Shown here one piece after another: positions 8,293 through 15,555 of a stretch of DNA of 54,697 nucleotides (position 1 is its first letter; each line of letters begins with the position of its first letter). The stretch spans positions 1 to 54,697 of the forward strand of contig JAKSMS010000006.1 of assembly GCA_024400415.1 (NCBI GenBank). Reading direction: 5' to 3'. Source of the stretch: Bacteroidales bacterium. GTDB lineage: Bacteria > Bacteroidota > Bacteroidia > Bacteroidales > P3. The notes beneath the pieces are model-generated. The model searched no databases. It worked only from the letters and a program-made list of their open reading frames with translations, and was not told the origin of the DNA. The position numbers and the translations under genes were made by a program.

Positions 8293-9558
8293 TTATTTCC
8301 AAGCCTCGTCTCTCAGGATGGGCATGGTCATGCAGCGGGCTCCGCCGCCGCCGCGTGGCAGCTCGCAGGCCTTGAAGGCAGCCACGAACTTCTCGTATTG
8401 GTTCATGTCTATCTTGCCACTAACGATATCTTCGGCAGGCAGCACGGCAAAGCCGGCCTTGTCTAATGCCTCGATGGTGTGGCTGTTGCGATGATAGCCG
8501 ATAATCTTGCCAGGAGCCATGCAGAAGAAGTTGCTTCCGCTGTGCCACTGCTCGCGCTGCTGGTTCCATGGATCAGAGCCGCCGCAGAATACAGGCTCAA
8601 GGTCGATTCCGGTAGACTTCAGGCCGTCGAGAATGTTGTCATACTCGCGATAAGACATCTTACCGTTATCAATCTCTATCATCGTGGTATGCTTGCCGGC
8701 GAAGATACCGGTCTTGCGCAGCATAGGCTCGTAGATCATGCACTGGCGGTGGCTCAAGAAGGTGAACACCATATCCAGATGGATGAATGACTCAGGCTCG
8801 TGAGGCAGTTCTTGATAGAGGATCTGGAACTTGCCCTTCTCGGCAGCAAACTTCTTAGCAAGAAACTCGATACCGTGCTTGTTGGTACGTATGCCGTTGC
8901 CTACGCAAAGAAGGTCGTGGCGGGCTATCTGCACATCGCCGCCCTCGGTGCGGGCCTCGGGGTCGTTGGCTTCGGCGTTGAAGGTCTCGCAGCCGAAATA
9001 GTTCTCGAAGATGGTCTTGTAGATGAGGATCTCTCTGCGGCGAACCTCGAAACTCATCGAATTGATCAGCACGCGGTCGTAAACCGTAGAGGAGGCGTCG
9101 CGAGTAAAGAAGAGGTTGTAGAGGGGCTTCAGTATGTATCGTTCAGCCTCGTAGCGCTCGGGGTCTTTGCCCTTGCGGTACTCAAAGCCCTCAATCAGCA
9201 CGTCGGCCAGCTGCTTTGCCTCCATGGCCATCAATTCATCAGCCAGGAAGTCGCAGCCGTCGATGCGGCAGCTTTCTTTCACCATGAAGGCCTTGACCTG
9301 ATCATCGGCCAAAACTTCAGCCAGAAGGTCCTTCACGTAGTATACCTGTGTGAACTTCTCAAATACGCCGCAAAAGTTGGCATATTCCTGGTCCACGATG
9401 TTCTTGTTAAGGATGTCGCTATAAAGCGCATGGGCGGCGTTCTCTGGGGTCATTCTTTCGATTTCAACGCCGGGACGATGAAGCAGTACTCCACGCAGTC
9501 TTCCTATCTCAGAAGTTACGTTAACATTCACTTTTTTTGCATCTGGTGCAAGTATCAT
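8293..9558 (-). CDS. arcA: Arginine deiminase family protein
   Basis: Predicted to hydrolyse L-arginine to citrulline and ammonia. With the ATG at 9558 the protein has 421 residues, matching the family. Longer upstream in-frame starts would add about 27 residues that lack family character, and the A/T-rich leader fits 9558. Motifs in order: NLFFTRD (Asp binding), EGGDVQ, HLDMVFTFL with the catalytic His, EQWHSGSNFF, and near the C-terminus GGGGARCMTMP with the catalytic Cys (about C409). No arcB, arcC or arginine/ornithine antiporter gene is adjacent, so the usual ATP-yielding ADI operon is not present here. A related guanidino-modifying enzyme cannot be fully excluded. Confidence 0.87.
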   Translation of the reverse strand: MILAPDAKKVNVNVTSEIGRLRGVLLHRPGVEIERMTPENAAHALYSDILNKNIVDQEYANFCGVFEKFTQVYYVKDLLAEVLADDQVKAFMVKESCRIDGCDFLADELMAMEAKQLADVLIEGFEYRKGKDPERYEAERYILKPLYNLFFTRDASSTVYDRVLINSMSFEVRRREILIYKTIFENYFGCETFNAEANDPEARTEGGDVQIARHDLLCVGNGIRTNKHGIEFLAKKFAAEKGKFQILYQELPHEPESFIHLDMVFTFLSHRQCMIYEPMLRKTGIFAGKHTTMIEIDNGKMSYREYDNILDGLKSTGIDLEPVFCGGSDPWNQQREQWHSGSNFFCMAPGKIIGYHRNSHTIEALDKAGFAVLPAEDIVSGKIDMNQYEKFVAAFKACELPRGGGGARCMTMPILRDEAWK

Positions 9559-9641
9559 AATATCGCTTTTAATTAAACAAACAACTGCTCTCCGCTGAAA
9601 CACAGCGAATTTGCCCAATATGGACATAATGAGCATCATTG

Positions 9642-9649
9642 CAAATATA
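9642..9649 (-). promoter_or_regulatory. Candidate -7 box upstream of arginine deiminase
   Basis: Read on the minus strand the sequence is TATATTTG, a match to the Bacteroidota -7 consensus TAnnTTTG. It would give a leader of about 75 nt before the ATG at 9558. No TTG at the usual 19-20 bp spacing was found, so the assignment is moderate. Confidence 0.45.
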
Positions 9650-9712
9650 CAAAAAAAATCCCAATTGCTTGAGATTTTTTATATTTTTATTAACAAAATG
9701 GCTTTTTTGAGG

Positions 9713-10489
9713 CTACCATTTGCCATGAGCGCCGCCTCCTCCGAAGCTGCCTCCGCCAAAGCCGCCGAAGCCTCCGCCCGACGGAAAACCGCCCGACGAG
9801 GAACCGCCCATGAAGGGACTTCCTCCCCAGAAGATAGGTCCGCCGCTACTGCTGCTGCCCGAGCTGCCGCTGCCGCCATTCTTGGACTTGCGCGACGCCC
9901 AAACTATCACGACAATGATCACGATGAATATGAGCAGCGCAATGATGTTGGACACCCTTTCTTCCTCAGCCTTCTTTGCCATGTAGTCGCCAGAAGAGAA
10001 TTCGCCATGCATGATGGGCAGTATCACGTCCAGCGCTGCATCGATGCCGCCATAGAAGCTTCCTTCTTTGAAATGGGGTATCAGCTCTTCGTCGATGATA
10101 TGCTTGCACACCACGTCGGGAAGCACGGCTTCTGATCCGTAGCCGGTCAGGATAGCGACATCGTTGCCCTCTTCTTCGCTGGCCAGAATCAGCAGCAGCA
10201 CGCCATTATTCATAGACTTGCCGCCTATGCCCCACTTCTGCCCTATCTGCTGGCCGACAGTCATTATGTCGCCGCCGCCTAGCGTGTTGGTGGTAATCAC
10301 CACCACCTGCGACTGCGAAGTGGTGTCGCTAAAGGACTCTAGCCGCTGTTCCAATTCTGCCGCCTCTCTGCTGCTCAGCAGATGGGCATAGTCGTTCACC
10401 ATACGGTTGCTCTTAGCGGGCATCCATTGGGCGCTAGACATCAGCGGTATAGCCAGCAGCAATGCCAGCAGTATGGCTCGCATCTTCAT
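9713..10489 (-). CDS. TPM-domain protein with Gly/Ser-rich C-terminus
   Basis: A 258-residue exported membrane protein. A signal peptide (about 1-20) is followed by a TPM domain (about 25-165; family pattern VNDYAHLLS near the start, and GYGSEAVLPD). Next come a short linker, one membrane helix (about 180-200) and a low-complexity Gly/Ser/Phe tail ending GGGGAHGKW. This is the layout of YgcG-type TPM proteins. It starts 12 bp after a lemA gene; LemA and TPM proteins commonly occur as pairs. The biochemical role is not established; a membrane-associated or photosystem-repair-like role is known only from distant relatives. Confidence 0.9.
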   Translation of the reverse strand: MKMRAILLALLLAIPLMSSAQWMPAKSNRMVNDYAHLLSSREAAELEQRLESFSDTTSQSQVVVITTNTLGGGDIMTVGQQIGQKWGIGGKSMNNGVLLLILASEEEGNDVAILTGYGSEAVLPDVVCKHIIDEELIPHFKEGSFYGGIDAALDVILPIMHGEFSSGDYMAKKAEEERVSNIIALLIFIVIIVVIVWASRKSKNGGSGSSGSSSSGGPIFWGGSPFMGGSSSGGFPSGGGFGGFGGGSFGGGGAHGKW

Positions 10490-10501
10490 CTTTTCTCTGT
10501 A

Positions 10502-11092
10502 TTATTCGAATTTCACCTCAACAGGCTTTTCTGCGCCTTCAGAGGCTTTGAAGTAGCCCTTCTTCTCAAGGCCCATCATACCAGCAATGATGTTGGCCGG
10601 GAAACGGCGGATGGATACGTTGTAGGACTTAACCTTCTCGTTGAAGTTTCTGCGCTCGGTAGCGATTCTGTTCTCGCAGCCTTCGAGCTGTGCCTGAAGA
10701 TCTTGGAATCCCTTGGTGGCAGTCAGTTCAGGATAAGCCTCCACGGTAAGAGAGATGCTCTTATTGAGGGCGGCAGTAAGGTCGTCCTGCGACTTCTGGA
10801 ACTTGGCCACATTTTCTTCGGTCAGTTCGTCGGCGCTGATATTCACCACCCTGCTTCTGGCCTCGACCACACCCGTAAGGGTATTCTTCTCGAAATTGGC
10901 TGCGCCCTGAACGGTATTCACCAGATTAGGGATCAGGTCCATTCTGCGCTGGTAAACGTTCTCAACATCGCTCCAGGCATTTTCTACCATTTCTTCTTGG
11001 CCGACGAGGGAGTTCCTCTTAGAGATACCCCACAAAACTACTAATGCTACTGCGCCCAATATGGCAAGCAGCGTGATATTTGACTTTTTCAT
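10502..11092 (-). CDS. LemA family protein
   Basis: A 196-residue LemA-family protein with one N-terminal membrane helix (about residues 5-24). A long helical domain follows with the typical opening RNSLVGQEEMVENAWSDVE and later RRDLIPNLV-like and FNEKVKSYN segments. The family is widespread and structurally a helical bundle on the outside of the inner membrane; its function is unclear. It lies between the CtpA-type protease (26 bp upstream) and the TPM protein (12 bp downstream), so the three genes probably form one envelope-related unit. Confidence 0.93.
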   Translation of the reverse strand: MKKSNITLLAILGAVALVVLWGISKRNSLVGQEEMVENAWSDVENVYQRRMDLIPNLVNTVQGAANFEKNTLTGVVEARSRVVNISADELTEENVAKFQKSQDDLTAALNKSISLTVEAYPELTATKGFQDLQAQLEGCENRIATERRNFNEKVKSYNVSIRRFPANIIAGMMGLEKKGYFKASEGAEKPVEVKFE

Positions 11093-11118
11093 GATTGGTT
11101 TGTTTTATTATTCAATAA

Positions 11119-12699
11119 TTATTTCTTTCTCAACTGTTCGAGGGCCACCTTGAAGCACTCGTCAATCTCTTTCATCACTCGGTAGTAATATTCTCTGCCG
11201 TAGAGGTCTTTTGCCACAAGCGCCTTTACCAATTCGTGCATGTAGCGGTCGCTATGGCTGACACGCTCGGGCTCCTTGGCCTCGGCCTCAGCATCGCGCA
11301 CGACGCCCTTCTCTAAAGCATAGGCTTCCAACTGTTTTACCAGCTCTAATGACTCATAGTTGGCCAAGTATTCCTCAAAGGGCACCGACTTATATTCTTC
11401 CCTATGCTTGTTGGCCCAATCGGTCGTCCAGTCGTTGATGATGCTCTTGCTTCTGAGGTCGATAAAATACTGGCTCAGGCGCATCGTATCCATAGGCACG
11501 AACACATCCGGCATGATGCCGCCTCCGCCATATACCGTACGGCCCAAATTTGTTTTGTATTTCAAGCTGTCGGCAAAGCGGATAGAGTCTCTCGACACCA
11601 GCTCGCCATTCTTGTAGCGACGGTTGATATCGTCGCGATAGGCATCAGAGCCCTTATCGTAAGGACGCTGAATGCAACGACCTGACGGAGTGTAATATCT
11701 GGCAGTAGTCAGGCGGACTTGGGCACCATCCTTCAGTTCATACATGCGCTGAACCAGGCCTTTGCCAAAGCTGCGTCTGCCTACCAAGATTCCGCGATCC
11801 CAGTCCTGTATAGCGCCGCTAACAATCTCGCTGGCCGAGGCGCTTCCCTCATCGATCATCACCACCAGGCTGCCCTTACGGAACGAGCCCATGAAGTTCG
11901 ACATAAAATTCTGACGGGGACTATTCCTGCCCTCGGTATACACGATCAGGTGACGCGCTGGAAGAAATTCGTTAGCCAATCCGCAGGCAATATCCAAGAA
12001 TCCGCCTCCATTGCCTCTGAGGTCGAGCATCAGGGCCGTCATGCCCTGCTTCTTCAGATTCTTGATAGCGTCGCGCACCTCGTCGACCGACGTGCGGGCA
12101 AATCTCGACAGATTGATGTATCCGATTGTGTCGTCCACCATGAAGTAGGTGTCCACAGAATACAGGGGCACTTTGTCGCGCACCACCTCGAAGTTCAGCT
12201 TCTGCGTGCCTCTCAGCACCTCTATCTGGACCTTGGTGCCTTTCTTGCCCCTCAGGTGCTTGGGCACCCAGGCATTGTTGATAGAGTCGCCAGTAGCAGG
12301 CTTGCCATCGATAGTTATCAGCTTGTCGCCACGCTCGATACCCACCTTCTCTGCTGGGCCGCCCACAATCACTTCGGCCACGTTGATGGTGTCGTGCATT
12401 ATCTGAAACGACACGCCCACGCCCTCGAAGTTGCCTTGCAGACCCTCGTTGGCACGCTCAACATCCTTGGCTGGGATATACACGCTATGGGGGTCAAGGT
12501 CGGTCAGCATCGACACAACGGCCTTCTCGCTTAATTTCTCCAAGTTGGGCGATTCCACGTAATTGTCGTTAATCAGCCCCATCACCTGCTCAATGCGGGC
12601 CATTCCGTCTAAAGGCTTGGGAGTATTCTTAGGTTTCTGAGCATACACGCTGCCTACCAGCGTCATCACGCCCAGTGCTGCAATCAGTTCTTTCTTCAT
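11119..12699 (-). CDS. S41 family C-terminal processing peptidase (CtpA/Prc type)
   Basis: A periplasmic serine protease of 526 residues using the ATG at 12699. An ATG 21 bp further up would add MVYLKYI ahead of a good signal peptide (MKKELIAALGVMTL...), so the inner start is preferred. A PDZ domain spans about 85-170 (GVGVSFQIM ... GGPAEKVGIERGDKL). The S41 domain then carries the nucleophile in DEGSASASEIVSGA and the general-base lysine in RSFGKGLVQ. The C-terminal extension is helical. Such proteases trim the C-termini of envelope proteins. It is the first gene of the ctp-lemA-TPM unit. Confidence 0.94.
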   Translation of the reverse strand: MKKELIAALGVMTLVGSVYAQKPKNTPKPLDGMARIEQVMGLINDNYVESPNLEKLSEKAVVSMLTDLDPHSVYIPAKDVERANEGLQGNFEGVGVSFQIMHDTINVAEVIVGGPAEKVGIERGDKLITIDGKPATGDSINNAWVPKHLRGKKGTKVQIEVLRGTQKLNFEVVRDKVPLYSVDTYFMVDDTIGYINLSRFARTSVDEVRDAIKNLKKQGMTALMLDLRGNGGGFLDIACGLANEFLPARHLIVYTEGRNSPRQNFMSNFMGSFRKGSLVVMIDEGSASASEIVSGAIQDWDRGILVGRRSFGKGLVQRMYELKDGAQVRLTTARYYTPSGRCIQRPYDKGSDAYRDDINRRYKNGELVSRDSIRFADSLKYKTNLGRTVYGGGGIMPDVFVPMDTMRLSQYFIDLRSKSIINDWTTDWANKHREEYKSVPFEEYLANYESLELVKQLEAYALEKGVVRDAEAEAKEPERVSHSDRYMHELVKALVAKDLYGREYYYRVMKEIDECFKVALEQLRKK

Positions 12700-12808
12700 T
12701 ATATACTTTAAGTAGACCATGATTTGATATTTAACGGCAATTATGCGCGTTTATTGCCCATTCTTGCGCGACTTATACTAAAAAACATTCTTCCACGTTT
12801 CTATTGTC

Positions 12809-13666
12809 ATGAATATCGAAGCATTAATGCAGCAACAAATCTTTGTCGCCAACGCTTTCTGCCACCAAGGGCAAGGCGGCAACGGCGCCGGAATCGCCCT
12901 CGGCCACAGCAGCTTATCCCCTAGCGAAAAGTGCGCCATAGCAGCCCAAATAGGACTTTCGGAAACCGTCTTCATAGGCGGTTCTTCCAAAGCCGACTTC
13001 AGGCTAGAATATTTCACGCCAGTCGACGAAGTAGAGCTGTGCGGACACGCCACAATCGCCGCCTTCGTGCTGCTGCAGTCGCTTGGATTAGAGCCAGGAA
13101 GCTACTCTATCGAGACCCGATCCGGAGTCTTGCAGGCAGAGGCCTCCCCGCAAGGCACCATCTGGATGCAGCAATGCCTGCCCACCTTCCACGAGAAGTA
13201 CCTGCCGACAGACTTCCAAGAGGCCCTGCCCAATGCGCGCCCACATCCGAACCTTCCCATACAGGCCGTCTCGACGGGCCTCAAAGATATACTCTTTCCC
13301 ATAGAGTCGGTAGAAGTCCTCGAGCAGCTCACCCCCGACTTCAAGGCCATGGCCCAGCTCAACGAACGCCAGCAAGTGGTAGGCATTCATGCCTTTGCGC
13401 TCACGGGAGGAGACAACCCAATAGCCTTCTGCCGCAATTTCGCGCCACGCTACGGAATACCCGAAGAGTCGGCCACAGGCACTTCGAACTGCGCACTCGC
13501 CTGCTATCTGCACCAATACTACCGCCAAGCCGAAGCCTACCGCTTCCTGCAAGGCACCACCATGGGGTGCACCAGCGCCATCGACGTAAGGCTGCGCACC
13601 GACAACGGCCACATCACCAAGGTTCAAGTCGGCGGCAACGGCCAAATCATCAAGCAGATTAAGTAA
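12809..13666 (+). CDS. PhzF family isomerase/epimerase
   Basis: A 285-residue protein of the PhzF (diaminopimelate-epimerase-fold) family. The opening IFVANAF and the GNGAGIAL loop (usually GNPAGV), the catalytic-type glutamate E52 in GLSETVF, LCGHATIA near residue 75, and ESATGTSNCALA in the second half are all present. The substrate is unknown; the family includes the phenazine enzyme PhzF and many uncharacterised members. It is alone on the plus strand, head-to-head with the ctp gene (109 bp between start codons), and ends 12 bp before the first 214-bp repeat element. Confidence 0.92.
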   Translation: MNIEALMQQQIFVANAFCHQGQGGNGAGIALGHSSLSPSEKCAIAAQIGLSETVFIGGSSKADFRLEYFTPVDEVELCGHATIAAFVLLQSLGLEPGSYSIETRSGVLQAEASPQGTIWMQQCLPTFHEKYLPTDFQEALPNARPHPNLPIQAVSTGLKDILFPIESVEVLEQLTPDFKAMAQLNERQQVVGIHAFALTGGDNPIAFCRNFAPRYGIPEESATGTSNCALACYLHQYYRQAEAYRFLQGTTMGCTSAIDVRLRTDNGHITKVQVGGNGQIIKQIK

Positions 13667-13678
13667 AACAAAAAAAAT

Positions 13679-13892
13679 GGAAACTATGTACGTGTTGTCC
13701 AAACAGACCCTCGTTTTGCAATGCAAAACATTGGGACTGAAAGAAATGTCCAGAAATTGTCCAGAAATAAATCTACGCACATAGAATTTCTGATAAATTT
13801 CTGATAATTTCTTTCAGTCTCAATTCTTTGCGTAAGCAAAGAGAGAGTTTCTACTGTCATTATGGACAACTTGTATATAATCACCAAAAAAA
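13679..13892 (+). repeat. 214-bp palindromic element, family 1, copy 1
   Basis: This element matches 15215-15428 in the same orientation over 214 bp with only three substitutions and no gaps. It consists of an outer imperfect inverted repeat of about 22 bp (inner 7 bp GTTGTCC/GGACAAC exact), a small hairpin GTTTTGCA-A-TGCAAAAC (13713-13729), a large central palindrome (13730-13824), and a hairpin CTTTGC-GTAA-GCAAAG (13826-13841). The large palindrome has arms of three 11-bp units each (13736-13768 and 13786-13818). The whole could fold as a four-way, cloverleaf-like structure. It is bordered on both sides by A-runs and ends 28 bp before the clbS-like start codon. I do not recognise it as a named element. 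Confidence 0.93.
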
Positions 13893-13920
13893 TACACAAC
13901 CAGAAATCCCCGACAGCAAT

Positions 13921-14463
13921 ATGCCACAGCCCACAGACAAAACCTCACTCCTAGCCGCAGCAGCCGACGGCTATGCACAGCTCAAGAACCAGATGGACGC
14001 ACTCACTACCGAGCAGCTCGAGGCCGACTTCCTGCCCTCCTCATCGGCCAAAAAATGCACCACATTTGAGCAAGGCAGCAACTTCCGCGACGTAGTAATG
14101 CACATCTACGAGTGGCAACGCCTGCAGAAAGCCTTTGTAGACAACATCCGCCAAGGCACGCCAAAAGACTTTATCCCAGAACCCTACCGCAAAAACTACA
14201 AAGAGATGGACGAAGTCAATCGGCAACGCCACCAAAGCATTCCGCTCAGCCAGGCGCTCGGCCTACTCGACCAATCCCACGCCGAAATGATGGCCCTCAT
14301 CGAGACTTTCTCCAACGAGGAACTATTCAACAAGAAAGTCTTCAAGGTGACCTACACCACCACAATGGGCGCCTACTTCATGAGCGTCACCACAAGTCCT
14401 TACGGGCAAGCCGCCAAGCGCCTCAAGAGCCACATTTCGCAACTAAAAAAAGCCAGCAAATAG
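13921..14463 (+). CDS. ClbS/DfsB family four-helix bundle protein (DUF1706)
   Basis: A 180-residue protein of the ClbS/DfsB (DUF1706) family. The order of motifs fits the family: an N-terminal TSLLAAAADGYAQL helix, then FRDVVMHIYEWQRL (His/Tyr/Glu on one helix), SHAEMMALIETFSNEELF, and GAYFMSVTTSPYGQAAKRL at the end. The ATG at 13921 is chosen because upstream codons run into the repeat element. In E. coli, ClbS protects against the genotoxin colibactin by hydrolysing its cyclopropane warhead; many relatives have no tested role, so the substrate here is open. The next gene starts 3 bp after the stop. Confidence 0.85.
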   Translation: MPQPTDKTSLLAAAADGYAQLKNQMDALTTEQLEADFLPSSSAKKCTTFEQGSNFRDVVMHIYEWQRLQKAFVDNIRQGTPKDFIPEPYRKNYKEMDEVNRQRHQSIPLSQALGLLDQSHAEMMALIETFSNEELFNKKVFKVTYTTTMGAYFMSVTTSPYGQAAKRLKSHISQLKKASK

Positions 14464-14466
14464 AAT

Positions 14467-14799
14467 ATGATACGCATCCTCACCATGGAGAGCCAACGCT
14501 CCATCCGCATAGAGGCCGACACACTAGACCACTACGACTTCAGCCGCCAAGACCTGGCGTGGACGCTCTTTGACGAAACCGACCTCACCGGCACCCGATT
14601 CACGCAAGCCAACCTCGAAATGGCCAACTTCACCCGCGCCCGACTCACCAGATGCGACTTCACACAGGCGATGCTCAAAAACGCCGACTTCACCGACTCC
14701 GAACTCGTCGACTGCCACTTTGAAGGAGCCGACCTCACCCGCGCCAAATTCCTGCGCACGCGCCTCATCAACTGTACAGGCCTCCAACAAACGGACTAA
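14467..14799 (+). CDS. Small pentapeptide-repeat protein
   Basis: A 110-residue protein. Residues about 22-105 form roughly 16 consecutive A(D/N)Lxx-type pentapeptide repeats (for example ANLEM-ANFTR-ARLTR-CDFTQ), predicted to make a short right-handed quadrilateral beta-helix of about four coils. It is much shorter than Qnr/MfpA gyrase-protecting proteins (about 180-220 residues). Its function cannot be deduced. It is 3 bp downstream of the ClbS-like gene and almost certainly co-transcribed with it. A strong terminator follows 28 bp after the stop. Confidence 0.88.
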   Translation: MIRILTMESQRSIRIEADTLDHYDFSRQDLAWTLFDETDLTGTRFTQANLEMANFTRARLTRCDFTQAMLKNADFTDSELVDCHFEGADLTRAKFLRTRLINCTGLQQTD

Positions 14800-14827
14800 G
14801 GCAGTTGATGAGCAGCCAAGTGCTTTG

Positions 14828-14876
14828 AAACAATGCCCCGAAAGGCCGCACACAAATGCCTTTCGGGGCATTGTTT
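14828..14876 (+). terminator. Strong intrinsic terminator after the pentapeptide gene
   Basis: The 18-bp arms 14828-14845 and 14859-14876 are exact inverted repeats (core CAATGCCCCGAAAGG) around a 13-base loop. The right arm ends in a short T-run. The A-run at the left end makes it potentially bidirectional. It closes the clbS-like/pentapeptide unit. Confidence 0.88.
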
Positions 14877-15038
14877 TACCCCTTCAACGCACCTATGAGG
14901 GAGCGACAGAGAACCATCTCCACTTTTATTTCCCCATAATTCGCCATATTTTCTCAGCATACTTGCTCTCAAAAAGAAATGAGATAACACGCTGTAAGAA
15001 TAAATCTTAGGGTACCTAAAAACAATATTAACTGGCTT

Positions 15039-15135
15039 ATATGTGCTATATATGTGCTATATATGTGCTATATATCTGCTATCTCTATAGCATAGTACAA
15101 ATATAGCACATATATAGCACATATATAGCACATAT
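15039..15135. repeat. 97-bp palindrome of 11-bp units, family 2, copy A
   Basis: Four consecutive 11-bp units (ATATGTGCTAT three times, then ATATCTGCTAT) occupy 15039-15082. A 9-bp centre CTCTATAGC is at 15083-15091. Four inverted units (ATAGTACAAAT, then ATAGCACATAT three times) occupy 15092-15135. The architecture is exactly 44 + 9 + 44 bp. A second element with identical dimensions is at 51153-51249. The flanks AACTGGC (left) and GAACCATTT (right) are also shared, in inverted order. As RNA it would form a hairpin of about 44 bp; as DNA, the units fall on one helix face. Confidence 0.93.
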
Positions 15136-15214
15136 GAACCATTTTACATTCAAGTGGAAGTGACTTAGAGGACGATAGATACACCGAATCTGCGCACCAA
15201 CTAGAAAAAAAAAA

Positions 15215-15428
15215 GGAAACTATGTACGTGTTGTCCAAATAGACCCTCGTTTTGCAATGCAAAACATTGGGACTGAAAGAAATGTCCAGAAATTGTCCAG
15301 AAATAAATCTACGCACACAGAATTTCTGATAAATTTCTGATAATTTCTTTCAGTCTCAATTCTTTGCGCAAGCAAAGAGAGAGTTTCTACTGTCATTATG
15401 GACAACTTGTATATAATCACCAAAAAAA
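15215..15428 (+). repeat. 214-bp palindromic element, family 1, copy 2
   Basis: The second copy of the element at 13679-13892, same orientation, same length, three substitutions. All internal hairpins are conserved. The change in the 3' hairpin falls in its loop (GTAA to GCAA), so the stem is unchanged. A-runs again flank both ends. The two copies bracket a 1.3-kb segment holding the ClbS-like and pentapeptide genes. Copy 2 ends 53 bp before the promoter of the T9SS cargo gene. Confidence 0.93.
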
Positions 15429-15481
15429 ATGATTATTTTTGCAAGAAGTTTGCAACAAAAGATGATTTTTTGTGTCTATAA

Positions 15482-15513
15482 TTTGCACAGCTGCAAAAAA
15501 AATTGTATCTTTG
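15482..15513 (+). promoter_or_regulatory. Promoter of the 803-aa T9SS cargo gene
   Basis: A -33 TTTG at 15482-15485, 20 bp, then a -7 TATCTTTG at 15506-15513 match the Bacteroidota consensus. The expected start of transcription is about 15520, giving a leader of about 35 nt before the ATG at 15556. Confidence 0.75.
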
Positions 15514-15555
15514 CATCGCAAGAGTTATATGTAATTAACGCTTAAATAATAGAAT

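Larger units (their letters stand above)
14800..15555. other. 756-bp gene-free stretch holding terminator, two palindromic elements and a promoter
   Basis: No convincing gene lies here. In order it holds the intrinsic terminator at 14828-14876, about 160 bp of AT-rich sequence with nothing recognisable, the 97-bp 11-mer palindrome at 15039-15135, about 80 bp unassigned, copy 2 of the 214-bp element at 15215-15428, and the promoter of the T9SS cargo gene at 15482-15513. Open frames over the palindromes are by-products of their 11-bp periodicity. Confidence 0.85.

Noticed and set aside
9713-10489. Adhesin or silk-like protein because of the Gly/Ser tail
   Set aside because: The TPM domain and neighbouring lemA explain it; Gly-rich tails are usual in this family.
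13679-13892. Integron attC site
   Set aside because: The outermost pair is GTTGTCC...GGACAAC, that is, the opposite of the RYYYAAC...GTTRRRY order of attC sites, and no integron integrase is in the window.
13684-13899. Open frame of about 70 codons on the minus strand through each 214-bp element
   Set aside because: The two copies differ at three positions and all three change the amino acid (T/A, M/V, V/I), and the frame includes palindromic arms. This argues against protein constraint.
15039-15135. CRISPR array
   Set aside because: The 11-bp units are too short, directly adjacent without unique spacers, and mirrored around a centre.
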